NCBI GenBank assembly: GCA_948567375.1
Contig: OX419762.1
Span: 58,695,034 to 58,759,033 of the forward strand
Length of the DNA stretch: 64,000 nucleotides
DNA from: Lunularia cruciata
Taxonomy: Eukaryota; Streptophyta; Marchantiopsida; Lunulariales; Lunulariaceae
Direction of reading: 5' to 3'
Made by a program: the position numbers and the translations under genes. This document shows, piece by piece, positions 12,184 through 23,233 of this stretch (the first letter of the stretch is position 1; every line of letters begins with the position of its first letter). The notes under the pieces were generated by a model that was not told the DNA's origin, searched no databases, and was given only the letters and a program-made list of their open reading frames with translations.

Positions 12184-12555
12184 TTATACTTGAATTTGGC
12201 GTTGGGTCCAATCAAATTGAACCTTATGACATTCAAGCCAAGGTAGACCCAAAATGATATCATAGTGTAGAGGTGCCACTACAAACCTCATACACTCTAA
12301 ATGCTCCTTCCCAATCTTGAAGGTAACAGGATGCAAGGTGCAAAATGCAAAACACTTTCTACCATCCGCCATCATCAAACTACTTTCAATCATTGGCTTG
12401 ATAGGAATACCCAATTCCTTTGCTACTTGCATAGACATGCAATTCTCTGAACTTCCAAAATCAACCAAAATCCTACAACCCTGATTAGATATTGTACCTT
12501 GCAAGTGAAGCAAACTTGCGTAGGTCGAGCCTTCAATCCCATTGGAACTAATCAA
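12184..12555 (-). pseudogene. GypA-2 retropepsin-like protease segment
   Basis: A 123-codon open frame carrying an aspartic protease of the retropepsin fold: CRILVDFGSSENCMS near residue 33 on, then FVVAPLHYDIILGLPWLE towards the end. The catalytic D-S/T-G triad reads D-F-G, as in GypA-1 (D-F-R), so the change predates the split of the two copies. It sits between the gag zinc knuckle (about 12,656-12,720) and RT, as expected. Confidence 0.75.
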
Positions 12556-12599
12556 CCTCCCAATAGGTGGCTCAAAATCTCCTCCTGGGATTCTTTGTT

Positions 12600-13600
12600 T
12601 CCTTGATCATTTGGTTCCACAACCTCCACCTAGGCAACTTGTCAAGGTTGCCCATTCCTAAGTGGACATTCAACAATGCGATGCCCCAATTGGCAACAAT
12701 AAAAACAACCACTATTTTGTCATAGTTTCTCTCTATCTACCGTGCTAAGTGGTCTTTGTTGAATGGCATCTATCTCCATTGGTGTTGGCTTCTCCACTTG
12801 TGTGTAGTGTATTGGTATGCTCTGTGGAGGTTGAGACCGAGACCAAGTTGTTGCCACTAATGAATCAAAACATTTGGCCAACCGCATGGCTTCCTCCAAG
12901 TGTTATGGCTCTTGCATGGTTACCTCTAATTTGGTTCTTGCCTTCAAGCCTCTCACAAATCAATCCAGAGCTTCACCTTCCAGTATATTTGAAATTTGCA
13001 TGATGGTGTTTTGGAACTGCATGATGTAGCTTCTTATAGAGCCAATTTGTTTCAACTTTGCCAACTTATCCCGTGTAGCTTGTGTGGCATTTATAGCTTG
13101 GAACCAACTAATTATTGCACTCTTGAATTTTGCCCATGTCAAGATTGGTGCAACAATTTGTCGTTCAACTTGCTCCACTTGGAATCTCCACCATAGCTTT
13201 GCTACTCCATCCAATTGACTAGAAGCCAAGAGAATCTATTTTTGCTCATCTTGTAGACTGGTAGCTTCAAAATAACGTTCACAATCAAACAAAAAATTCT
13301 CCACTACACCCGGAAGATTCTTACCTTCAAATACCTTGGGTTTAGGGAATTTGATCCAATCTTCTCCTTCTTGAATTGGTACTCTCTCTACCTACTCTTG
13401 TTGTTAAAGATCTCGTTCATCCAACAATTGAGTTAGGTGCTTGATCTGTTGCTACATAGCAAGGATAACATCGGGTATTGCCGCCATGGTTGCTACTCTA
13501 TCGCACCACTCCCAATCTATCTAATTTATTAACACATAGAAACAACACATCCACCTTTCTCCATAAGTTACAACCGGAAGCACCAAGGGTTCCTCAGATA
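12600..13600 (-). pseudogene. GypA-2 gag with CCHC knuckle
   Basis: The capsid region has an open segment at 12,960-13,229 (KLWWRFQVEQVE, SIRSYIMQFQN). Towards 12,656-12,720 lies a zinc knuckle, CFYCCQLGHRIVEC (C-x2-C-x4-H-x4-C). The order gag then protease then RT is intact, but stops separate the segments. Confidence 0.8.
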
Positions 13601-13742
13601 TGGTGATCATATGTAGAAAATCTTGTCCAAAGTGCGAGGTGATGAATTGTGTGAAATGATGCTTGGGTAGTATTTGGACACAAAAATCCCAATGGTTTGG
13701 TGAAAGTGGATTTGGTGGTCCATAAATTCCATCCATCCCATT

Positions 13743-14169
13743 CCTACTTTGATACCAATGTAAAAGACCGAATCCAAGGAGAGAAATAAGAGAATGGAAA
13801 CTCACATTGGGACACTTGAATGAGGGAAAACTCCAAATGCCTAGCATGAGCTTTGGCTTTTATATTTATAGATAGCATACAAGGCCCTTGAAAAGCTTCT
13901 CAAGAAGCTTCCTTGAGCTACTTTTTTAGAGTGCAAGCCAAGTTAACTAGGAAGCTTCTCAAGCAACTTCCTTCTAGAAGCCACCTACTTGGCGTGCAAG
14001 CTAAGCTAGTTAGAAACTTCTAGAAGCTTCCTTCTAGAAGTGCAAGTTAACTAGTTGGGAAGCTTCCCAAGAAGCTTCCTAGATGCTTTTGGAATATTCT
14101 AGGCTAATCCGGCTTATTCTTGACTTTGTTAGCCTTACTAATTATGTCGCTAAACTCCGTACTATTACA
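13743..14169 (-). repeat. GypA-2 5' LTR and primer binding site
   Basis: LTR 13,759-14,169 (411 bp), TGTAATAGTACGG...GGTCTTTTACA on the minus strand. The primer site, TTGGTATCAAAGTAGG, lies at 13,743-13,758 and has a few changes from the iMet site. A four-unit GAA/TTC array is at 14,013-14,030. Confidence 0.88.
14013..14030 (-). promoter_or_regulatory. Four-unit heat-shock element in GypA-2 5' LTR
   Basis: GAAACTTCTAGAAGCTTC fits GAAnnTTCnnGAAnnTTC exactly. It is the same array as in the 3' LTR, with one spacer base changed. It lies in U3 upstream of the TATA-like stretch near 13,860 (element orientation). Confidence 0.7.
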
Positions 14170-14174
14170 AGGAT

Positions 14175-14720
14175 GCAATACTTGGTCGATTTCAAACTAT
14201 AAATGCCACTGAGCCGCACAAGATAAATTGGTGGAGTTGAAGCAGATTGGCTCAATAAGAGGCTACATCACACAATTTCAGAACATCATCATGCAAATTC
14301 TAAATATACTAGAAGGAGAAGTTCTGGATCAAATTTTGTGGGAATTGAAGTCACAAACCAAATTAGAAGTGACCATGCAAGAACCACAAAATGTAGAAGA
14401 AGCCATGCAATTGACTAAGCACTTTGATTCCTTGGTTGCAACTTGGTCTTGACCTCGACTTACACTAAGCTTACCAGTACAATATGCACAGGTGGAAGAA
14501 CCAACACCAATGGAGATTGATGCTATCCAACAAAAGCCACTTGGTGCACCGGATAGAGAAAGATTGCGACAAAATGGAGGTTGTTTTTACTGTCACCAAG
14601 TTGGACATCACATTGCTGAATGTCCACTTAGGAATGGGTGACCTTGACAAGTTACCCAGATAGAGTTTGTGGAACCAAATGATCAGGGAAACAAAGAATC
14701 CTAGTAGGAGATTTTGAGCC
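14175..14720 (+). pseudogene. GypA-1 gag, 3' part with zinc knuckle
   Basis: The gag frame continues after the nested insertion (KQIGSIRGYITQFQN, EEAMQLTKHFDSL at 14,228-14,452). At about 14,580-14,635 it holds the knuckle CFYCHQVGHHIAEC. The final gag to protease passage is interrupted by stops. Confidence 0.8.
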
Positions 14721-14733
14721 GCCTACCAGGAGC

Positions 14734-17700
14734 TTGATTATGTCTAATGAGATTAAAGGCTCAACCTATGCAAGTTTGCTTCACTTGCAAGGTACAATAT
14801 CTAATCGGGGTTGTAGGATTTTGGTTGATTTTAGAAGTTCAAAGAATTGCATGTCTATGCAAGTAGCAAAGGAATTGTATATTCCTATCAAGCCAATGAT
14901 TGGAAATAGTTTGATGATGGTGGATGGTAGAAAGGGTTATGCATTCTGCACCTCGCATCCTATTACCTTCAAGATTGGGAAGGAGTATTTGGAGTGTATG
15001 AGGTTTGTAGTGGCACCTCTACACTATGATATCATTTTGGGTCTACTTTGGCTTGAACGTCATAAGGTTCAATTTGATTGGACCCGACGCCAAATTCAAG
15101 TACAACACCAAGGTAGGAATTTCCGATTAGGTTGTCTGGCACCTCTGAGTAAGACATCTAAGAATAGTCAGTCCCAAGATGGGAAGTTTGTCAAGAAGGT
15201 AGCCATAGAGCAAAACTTGACAAGAGTGGAGTCCCAAGATGAGAGGTTAGCCAAGAAGGCAACCATGGAGCAAGCTTGGAAGAGAGATGAGTCCCTGGAA
15301 GGGAAGTTAGTAAAGCAGCCATAGAGTAAGCTTTGGAGGAAGATAAGTCTATATTCATGGTGTGGATCAAGCCGAATCTACAAGAAAAATTGGAGGAGGG
15401 CCAAGAGCCTCATCAAGCAATGGTTGATCGGATAGTTAAGGAGTTTGCAGATGTGTTTTCGGATGATCTGCCAAAGGAATTACCCTCCAATTGAGGTATG
15501 CCCTTCAAGATCAAGTTATTGCCAGGGAGTACTCTAGTGAGTAGACCGATCTATTGGCTCTAACCAAAGGAATTGGAGGAGTTGCAAACAACACTTACAA
15601 AGTTGTTGGAGAAGGACTTCATACAACACAATACCACTTCTTGGAGAGCACCGGTACTATTTGTTCTAAAGAAGGATGGAGGACTTTGTTTTTGTATTGA
15701 TTATTGTGGGCTCAATAAGCAAACCGTGAAGAATGCATATCCCTTGCTTCAGATTGATGACTTGCTTGATCAACTAAGTGGAGCACATTACATTTCCAAG
15801 TTGGATCTTCATAGCGACTATTGGCAAATTCCTATTGATAGAGAGGATGTGCAAAAGATTACCTTTCATACAAGGTATGGGCATTTTGAGTGGAGAGTTC
15901 TACCTTTCGAACTCACTTATGCTCTAGTAGTCTTCATGGATCAAATGCATCAAGTGTTGGATGGACTATTGGATTGGTCCGTGGTGGTGTTCTTAGATAG
16001 TATCTTAATTTATACTAAGACAGAGGTAGAACATGTGAATCATGTGTGAGAAGTCTTAAGACAACTACAACAATGGAAATTTTATTGCAAGAAGTTGAAG
16101 TGTGCCTTTTGGCAAAAGGAGGTTACCTTCTTGGGTCATAAGATCTCATCTAAGGGGATCAAGATAGAAGAAGAGAAAATCAAGGCCATTATTGATTGGC
16201 CTACCCCAAAGGATGCTACAGAAGTACGGGCATTCAATGGATTGGCCAGCTTTTACCGACGGTTCATCCATTATTATGCGCATGTGGCTGCATCATTGAC
16301 TGACCTCTTGGGAAAGAACTCAAGTTTCCAGTGGACCACCAAGCATGAAGAAGCATTCCAGAAGTTAAAGCATATGGTGTCTTCAAGACCCATTCTTCAA
16401 CCATATGATCCTCAACTACCTTGTGTGGTTGATTTTGATACTTCTAACTTTGCAATTGGAGCCGTGCTGCAACAAGAATTCCCAGATGGACTCCATCCCA
16501 TTGCCTTTGTGTCTTGCCGACTCAATACGGCTGAACAAAACTACTCAACTTGAGATCAAGAACAACTTGCAATGGTATACGCTACCTAGGTATGGAGGCA
16601 TTACCTCTTGGAGAAACAAGTGATCATGCAAACTGATCACAAACCATTGTTGTAAACCTTACACTTGGAATACATGAAGAGTCAACATCATTGATGGGAG
16701 GAACAACTCCAACTATATGACATCAAACTTGAGTACAAACCAGATTGGTTCCATGTCATCCCTGATGCTTTATCACGATGATGTGATTTGAAGTCTTTTC
16801 CTCTCAACACAATGGCAATTTCAATGGTGTCAATTGACTCCAAGGTCCAAAACAAGTTTCAGTCAGCTCTACACCAAGATCCCTTCTTGCAAATGGTACA
16901 TGGTCGCCTTACGGCATGGGATAAGGAGTACAACACCTTCTCCATCAAGGAGGGCCTTCTATTCCATGAGGACCGGATCTATGTTTTAGCTAAAGGTGAT
17001 CTTCAACTTGTGCGCCTTCAAGAAACCCATGATTTACCCATTGCTGGTCACATGGATGTGGACAAGACCTTGGGTACCCTCCAATGTCAATGGTGGTGCC
17101 CCAACATGAAATGAGATGTTCAAGAATTTGTCCGATCGTGTGAGAGCTGCCAACATAACAAGTCTAGCAACCCAAAGCCGAGTGGACTCCTTCGACCACT
17201 TGCCATTCCATCCACTTGCTGGGAGCATGTGAGCTTGGATCTCATCACATCTTTGCCAAAGATAAAATAAGGACAAACTATAATTGTGGTGTTTGTGGAT
17301 AAGCTTCATAGGCAAATCCACTTGGCACCAACTTGTGATATCGTGGATGCTCCAACCTTAGCGCAAATCTACTTCGACAATGTCTTCAAGCATCATGGGA
17401 TGCCATGTGTACTCATCTCCAACCGTGATCCTTGATTTATTGGGAAGTTTTGGCAAGCACTATTCCAAATACTTGGCACCAAGCTTGCTTTATCCACGGC
17501 CTATCACCCTCAAACTGATGGACAAACCAAACATGCAAATCATACATTGGAGGATATGTTGCGTGCCTTTGTCAATGTCCACCATACCAATTGGGATGAA
17601 TGTCTTGTAGCTGCAAAATTTGCCTACAACAATTCCAAATAGGCAAGCACCAGATTTTCTCCTTTCTTTCTCAATTTTGGCCAAGATCCACTTGTTCTAG

Positions 17701-18310
17701 ATTCTTGTCTTGCTTCCCCTCCATCTCAAGTTCCTCATACTTCCACATTCTTGACCTCTATATCCCACTCTCTACAACAAGCCAAGTCTCACCTGCTTGT
17801 TACTCAAAATTGCTAAAAACAATATGCGGACCACCATCTTGTGATCTCACCTTTGAAGTCGGTGATAAAGTCTTGCTATCCTCTAGTAACCTCCCTCTCC
17901 CACTTGATACCCAAGTTCATAAACTTGGCCCTAATTGGATAGGACCCTTTAATATCACCCAAATTGTCTCTCATGTTGCTTATCAACTTGCCTTGCCTTG
18001 TCATATGCGTATCTATCTTGTCTTTCATATTTCCAAGTTGAAACCCTTTGTTCCTAACTCCTCTTCCTTTTCCTCTTGAGTCCAACTTCCCCCTCTTCAT
18101 GTCCTTATCAATGATCATGAGGAGTACGAAGTTGATCGTATCCTTGCACATCACCATATTCAACAAGGTCGTCGCCAACATACGGAGTACAAGGTCCTTT
18201 GGAAAGGGTATCCCCTTCATGATGCCACATGGGAACCTCTTTCTCACCTCTAGAATGCATAGACGGCCATCCAAGAATTCAAAGCTTCACCGGCAACAAG
18301 GACGTCACCA
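14734..18310 (+). pseudogene. GypA-1 pol: protease, RT, RNase H, integrase, chromodomain
   Basis: Protease at about 14,815-15,080, with the catalytic triad reading D-F-R. RT at 15,573-16,120, box FLDS instead of FLDD (Ser codon 15,999-16,001). RNase H tether and domain at about 16,200-16,780. Integrase HHCC region near 17,000-17,160 (HDLPIAGHMDVDKT, CESCQHN). Integrase core 17,190-17,640 with the second Asp changed (NRDP) and TDGQTK at 17,529-17,531 in place of the catalytic Glu. GPY/F module at 17,860-18,060 (KLGPNWIGPFNI). Chromodomain at 18,118-18,285 (EEYEVDRIL, YKVLWKGYPLHDATWEPLSHL). Stops and frame changes throughout show long decay. Confidence 0.87.
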
Positions 18311-18468
18311 ACTAGCAGCGGGAGAACATGTAACAATATGGAGTTTAGCAACAAAGTTAGTCGGACTTACAAAGTAGCACATAAGAAAAATTAGCCTAGA
18401 ATATTCTGAAAGTATCTAGGAAGTTTCTTGGGAAGCTTCCCGGCTAGCTTAGCTTGCACCACAAGTAA

Positions 18469-18486
18469 GAAGCTTCTAGAAGCTTC
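18469..18486 (+). promoter_or_regulatory. Perfect four-unit heat-shock element in GypA-1 3' LTR
   Basis: GAAGCTTCTAGAAGCTTC, identical to the array at 8,796-8,813. It lies about 142 bp upstream of the TATA box with more GAA/TTC units between, a layout like heat-activated promoters. Binding by heat-shock factors is inferred. Confidence 0.72.
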
Positions 18487-18627
18487 CAACTAGCTTAGCT
18501 TGCATGTCAAGTAGGCGGCTCTAGAAGGAAGCTTCTTGAGAAGCTTCCTAGTTAACTTGGCTTGCACTCTAAGAAAGTGGCTTGAGGAAGCTTCTTGAGA
18601 AGCTTCTCAAGGGCCTTGTATGCTACC

Positions 18628-18635
18628 TATAAATA
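18628..18635 (+). promoter_or_regulatory. GypA LTR TATA box
   Basis: TATAAATA in the context CTACCTATAAATACC, about 105 bp before the LTR end. It is conserved at 7,799-7,806 in the 5' LTR and marks the probable U3/R promoter. Confidence 0.65.
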
Positions 18636-19780
18636 CCAAAGCCAAAGCTCATGCTAGGCATTCGGAGTTTTCTCTCATTCAAATGTCCCAATGTGAGTTT
18701 CCATTCTCCTATTTCTCTCCGCGGTCTTGGTCTTTTACAAGTGGGATGATTGGGCTGAATTTGGACAATGAGCTCTCCACATGTGATATACTGTGTAGAA
18801 CCACCCCTAGAGATGTTTGGATCTAAAATAGACAAACATCTCACTACATTGGTCTTCCATAGCTCCAGACCAACAACTACAACCTTCTCCAACATAAAGG
18901 GTTATGCACTAGAGTCTAATAAGGCCCTCTACGGTGTGTAGACCTTCCTTGATGGTCTCACCAAATGGAAAATTCTCCTTTGGTTATCCAACATGACAAC
19001 TCTAGGTGTGAATTGAGCTCTCTGAAAGGAAGGTAACTCTTCCAACCTAATTGTTGTTGCCTACCATAAACTATTGGTCGTTGAGCAGATCCCATGCTTC
19101 CCAACCAAGTCAGCTCCATTATCAACCACCTCTGCTCTAGAAGTAGGAAGTACATCATTTCTACTCTCACAAAGTGTGGCAGAACACTTAAGTTGTATCA
19201 AATCCCAATGTAAACATGTCATTGGTTGAGAACAAAGGGAAATGCCTAACATTTTGCTAAACTTAATCTATGTAGTAGCAAGTGGTTGGCTAGCATCACA
19301 CACTCCATCACCACCTACCACACCTATAATAGGACATGTAAGAGCCATGGATGTTGTTTATAGTGCCTCAAAGAATGTGAAAGACTAGGGAAGGTCTGAG
19401 CTATCTACCAACCTCTCCTCTCTATGTGTCCAACTCCATTGATGCTCCTCTAGGCTCTAGAGCATGTACTACACTCCTAGTTATTATGGAAAATGCATCT
19501 TCCATGCTACTCCACACATAAAGTCCAAGGTATCTTTATCACCAACATAAGAGGTAGAAACCTCAACACCCACATTTGAGCTCCTTTGAGCTATGGCCAT
19601 GCTAGCCAATCATTGCTCCAAATATTCAATCCAAGTAGCCATAGTTGTATCAAAAGCAAATGCATGTACTCTACTCCTATCGGGTGTGGATCCTCTACCA
19701 CATTGTCCTCCATGACCTAGAGCTCCTCTACCACCTACCAAAATAGCTCTACCACTCCGTAACTCCGAGTGAAGGTCAAA

Positions 19781-19915
19781 GCATCAGTCAATAGTATGAC
19801 CAAATTGGTGGCAATGATCACATTGTCTCTATGCTAGTTGTGATCCACTAGAGATATCATATCCATTGCCTAGAGTGCACTCTCTCTTGTAGTGAGATCT
19901 ACCACAAGTCCGACA
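19781..19915 (-). other. Two gag zinc knuckles of GypB
   Basis: On the minus strand, 19,915-19,877 reads CRTCGRSHYKREC (C-x2-C-x3-H-x4-C). About 55 bp on, 19,822-19,781 reads CDHCHQFGHTID, a stop, then C (C-x2-C-x4-H-x4-C). Paired CCHC knuckles bind RNA in the nucleocapsid part of gag. The stop within the second shows decay. Confidence 0.65.
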
Positions 19916-20108
19916 AGTAATACCACCGCTCATTAGTTGTTGCTAACCTAAAAATGAAGGTAAGGGTCTAGTTACACTAGGCCCTCCACTTGCTCCATAG
20001 GATCTAGGTTGTCTACTCTATCCTCAAAAGCCAATATGGTGTGGGTGCACTTTGCTACACTCGAGAAGAAGTAACAGTTGTAGATGAAGTCTTTCTACCA
20101 AACCTAGA

Positions 20109-20703
20109 TGTTAATGCCAATAGCTAGACATATTAGCTAAAGGTGAAAATTGGCTTGGTAACATATGGAAGGATGTTATGTATGATAGGCTAGGTAGATT
20201 CAGATAGAGTTGTCACCAAAAGAGTACTTCTACTAAAAGGCAAAAATTGAAAGCAATGTAAAAACTTCAAAGCAAATTTCAGATGCCTAAACGGATGAAT
20301 TAGGCCTAAAAAATGCACATAGATTTTAGAGGAAAAAAGAAATTGGCCTTCCCTCCCCCCTTTTCTGTCTCACCAAGAGCCTTCCAATAGTACCTCACCC
20401 ATGCAATTTTGAATTCCTATATGAAGATTCCCTAAAGATTCCCTCTAGTCAAAGATTGTTTGACCAACCAAATAGGACCAGAACCAACATGTCTCCCATG
20501 AATACAACTAATTTAAGAGTAGGGATCATTGACATATCACCTATCCATGTATCGGATCCAAGGGTGGAGTTTCCTTTAAGGAAATCCTCTTTGCTATGTA
20601 ATAAAGTCAAGATGCTCCATTGAGGCATTGGAGTATTGAGAGTGAAGTTTTGTATTTCTTCTCTTGTGTTTCTCTTAAGGTCTCCTATCCTTGGAAGATT
20701 ACA
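20109..20703 (+). mobile_element. Solo LTR of GypC family in GypB
   Basis: It starts TGTTAATGCCAATAGC and ends GGAAGATTACA. Shared blocks with 46,537-47,288 include the 'aaaagagtacttctact' motif and the terminal 'tctcctatccttgga'. AGATG occurs on both sides (20,106-20,110 and 20,704-20,708) and may be the target duplication if the first bases of the LTR have changed. The copy is about 150 bp shorter than the full LTR. Confidence 0.7.
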
Positions 20704-22740
20704 AGATGTCACCACTCTCTTCTCCACCATGTTGAGCTCAATGCACTCAGCCAAACTAAAGACCATTGCCAAGATAGGTGAAGTAGCATATAACAACATA
20801 ACATCACGTACTCTATGTCACAACTTCCTATCAAGTATTCCATACCAAAACTAGACTACATAGGCCTATAGAACTCTTTGAGTGAAACTGATCAACCATC
20901 TCATGCTATTGTATGCTTCGTGTAGGCTCTCTCCAACTTCCCATTGGAACTCCTACAAGCTACTCAACTTGTCAATCCGGACCCCTTGGTAGTTCTACCT
21001 CAAGCATTAGAAGATATTCTATCATGGGGTTAAACCTTGGTATTGCACTACCCCTTGTAATGGTATCCCCACTTGTAGTAGTACCATCTCTAACTAGTGC
21101 ACCTCCACTAGATCCACTAACTCTACTAGAGTTAGAACTCATGGGTATTGCCAATCTACTCCTAGTAATTGAGCTTGAGGTGATGGAGATGTAATTTGGA
21201 GACCAATATTGTCTCTATAGCTTGATCTCCTCCAAGTGAGCTCTCCTAAACTCATGATAGTCATCTATCGGTGTTGAAACAACCCTTTCCATGCCATGAA
21301 GTGTGTGAACAAAGTCGGGTTCCGTATCAACTTAAGATCATATCAACTATCAAACTCCTAGATGAAGTCATCCAACTCAATGGTACGTACTATCTCCGAG
21401 TAGTGCTTGGGGTCTTTGGAGGCCTCATAAATCTTGTCCATGTCTCACAACAATGGTGAAGACACACCAAGTGCACTCTCAACTAAATCAACATCCAAAT
21501 CAAAGTCAATCTCCTCTCTCATTAGGACTTGAGATACATGTTGATATCGAGTGTCACTTTGTGTACCCACAAGTATCCCACCAAGGATCACCACCAATTG
21601 CCATCACCAACTAAATACCACTTAATAATGTAGCTCTAACTATGATAACTAGGAGAAAGGGCAACCTATAACCTACCATCACAACATGCACTTTCATGAT
21701 TTGTAGATCATGACTTCCTATCTCACCAAAGTGAAACATAGGTAGTCTAACTGGTCATCACACCAACCTCACTATCAAGAGCACAACAATGCTCTAAAGT
21801 CGAGGCACCTCATACAAACATGGTGCAAAAATAGGAAGCAAATAATAGAGTGGATCTAATCACAAGAAGTCTAAACAAAACCCACCATCTCATAAATCAA
21901 TATTAGACTAACTCTACCACCATTTGGCATTTGACATAATAGGAATGTCTACCTATTCCTAAGCTACCATGATCACCAAAGATGGGATCAAATTGCTTCT
22001 CCTAGCTAGAGTTACATGTGTATTGGTATCAATCAACCAATCACTAGGACAACAAGTGAAGGTCGACCAGTTTACTAGGGCGCTAATCTAAAAACTAGAG
22101 ATTTGGGGTTAAAACCCTATTGTGCACAATCTAGAAGGGTGACCATATTTTGCCAAATAGCGATAAAAAACTCATCTAAACTAGCTAGCCTCATGCTAGC
22201 ACGCAAGCTTACTTGCATTTCTAGGCCTTCATAGCCTCTCTAGCCCACAACCTTATGCTTGGATGTCTCTAATGCCCAAATGAGGCAATTCTTCTTGCCA
22301 ATTCAAACCCCTCTCTAGCTTCACCCAACTTTGATAAACTTGAGCACTAGTCAGGGCAATTCGTGCAACCTCCATCAATCTAACACATCCCCTCTACAAT
22401 TGGTTGACCACCAAATGTTTTGCTTACTCTCAACTCAAGCCAAATTGAGAGAATGTGTATTTCCAAATCCCTAATCCACCTTTAATTTTGCACTTTGAAC
22501 TCAATTTGCACCAAACCGACCCTCAATTTACCTCTTGGGCTCAAATTGAACACACACTATCTTAAATTAACTCAATTCTTAGAAATTTGGCCCCCGCTTC
22601 CATACACCATTTGCCATATTGCCAAATCTACATCAACTTGCATAGAGCTTCTACACAAGATCACTCCTAAGGAAATCTAAAACCACGATTGAATGTACCA
22701 ATGATCAGATAGGTTTGGTGATACCACCAACACCCTCAAT

Positions 22741-23233
22741 TTATCCACTCTATTTCCCTTTGACTCTGACTTCTTTGATGTAATCAATTCATTTTTCAAT
22801 CAAATCAGATGCAAATCAGATTTGTACTCGATCTTTCACTCAACAATTTATCTACAATCGTACACTGATTATAATCAAACCATACACACTCTAGCTAAGA
22901 TATTCCAAGTGATGCTCGGTGGCCTCTATCTACCATAGCCAAGAATTGGAAAGCTAAACATCAAAGAAGTGAGCTCTTTGGAGTTACACTTCAAAGATAT
23001 ATCCCTTTGCTTGACCTAGATCTCAAGCCCTAATGTCTCAATTAGCCCTAGCGCAGTGGTTGACAACACATCGAATGGTGCAATTGACGATGTGTTTCAC
23101 CATGTGATCAATAGCCCTAACATAAAATCTTTCTAATAACAAGTAGTCAATGAGTAACTATCAAAATACCTATGACTATCAACATTACCATTCTAACATC
23201 CGAGCAACCTAGCTACGGTGCTACAAATGTCTA
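22741..23233 (-). repeat. GypB 5' LTR, decayed
   Basis: It aligns with 1,409-1,836 through blocks such as 'catcaaagaagtgagctctttgga' and 'ccatgtgat' and the end 'gcaacctagct'. Left of it, GATACCACC near 22,720 is a possible remnant of a tRNA-iMet primer site on the minus strand. The outer end (about 23,233) no longer shows the TGATA terminus clearly. Confidence 0.6.

Larger units (their letters stand above)
8542..14169 (-). mobile_element. GypA-2, chromovirus nested in reverse inside GypA-1
   Basis: Minus-strand element with 5' LTR 13,759-14,169, primer site 13,743-13,758, polypurine tract just right of 8,966 and 3' LTR 8,542-8,966. The target duplication AGGAT lies at 8,537-8,541 and 14,170-14,174. 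It has the same domain order and is closely related to GypA-1, yet is the younger insertion because it interrupts GypA-1 gag. Stops and frameshifts in every domain make it non-coding today. Confidence 0.92.
7544..18739 (+). mobile_element. GypA-1, Ty3/gypsy chromovirus, split by a nested copy
   Basis: A complete but decayed element has LTRs at 7,544-7,903 and 18,329-18,739. The tRNA-iMet primer site follows the 5' LTR, and a purine-rich tract (agcagcgggagaaca) precedes the 3' LTR. The perfect target duplication is AGTGG (7,539-7,543 and 18,740-18,744). Domain order is gag, CCHC, protease, RT, RNase H, integrase, GPY/F, chromodomain, which places it with chromoviruses. GypA-2 sits in its gag in reverse orientation. 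The host sequence is GypB, whose protease segment resumes at 18,745. Confidence 0.9.
18329..18739 (+). repeat. GypA-1 3' LTR
   Basis: 411 bp, TGTAACAATATGG...GGTCTTTTACA, ending directly at the target duplication AGTGG. It contains the perfect GAAGCTTCTAGAAGCTTC array at 18,469-18,486, further GAA/TTC clusters at 18,515-18,610 and a TATA box at 18,628-18,635. Confidence 0.9.
18745..22740 (-). pseudogene. GypB gag and protease region (5' part of GypB)
   Basis: This is the other half of the element interrupted at 6,385. Just right of the GypA-1 target duplication the minus strand reads a protease-like segment (DPNISRGGSTQYITCGE). Further right lie two zinc knuckles (19,781-19,915), then a long, badly decayed gag region up to the LTR. 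Frames are short and full of stops. A GypC solo LTR interrupts it at 20,109-20,703. No single open frame survives. Confidence 0.6.

Noticed and set aside
20449-20799. 116-codon minus-strand frame (and the similar one at 7,238-7,498)
   Set aside because: Antisense open stretches of GypC LTRs with no coding conservation among copies.
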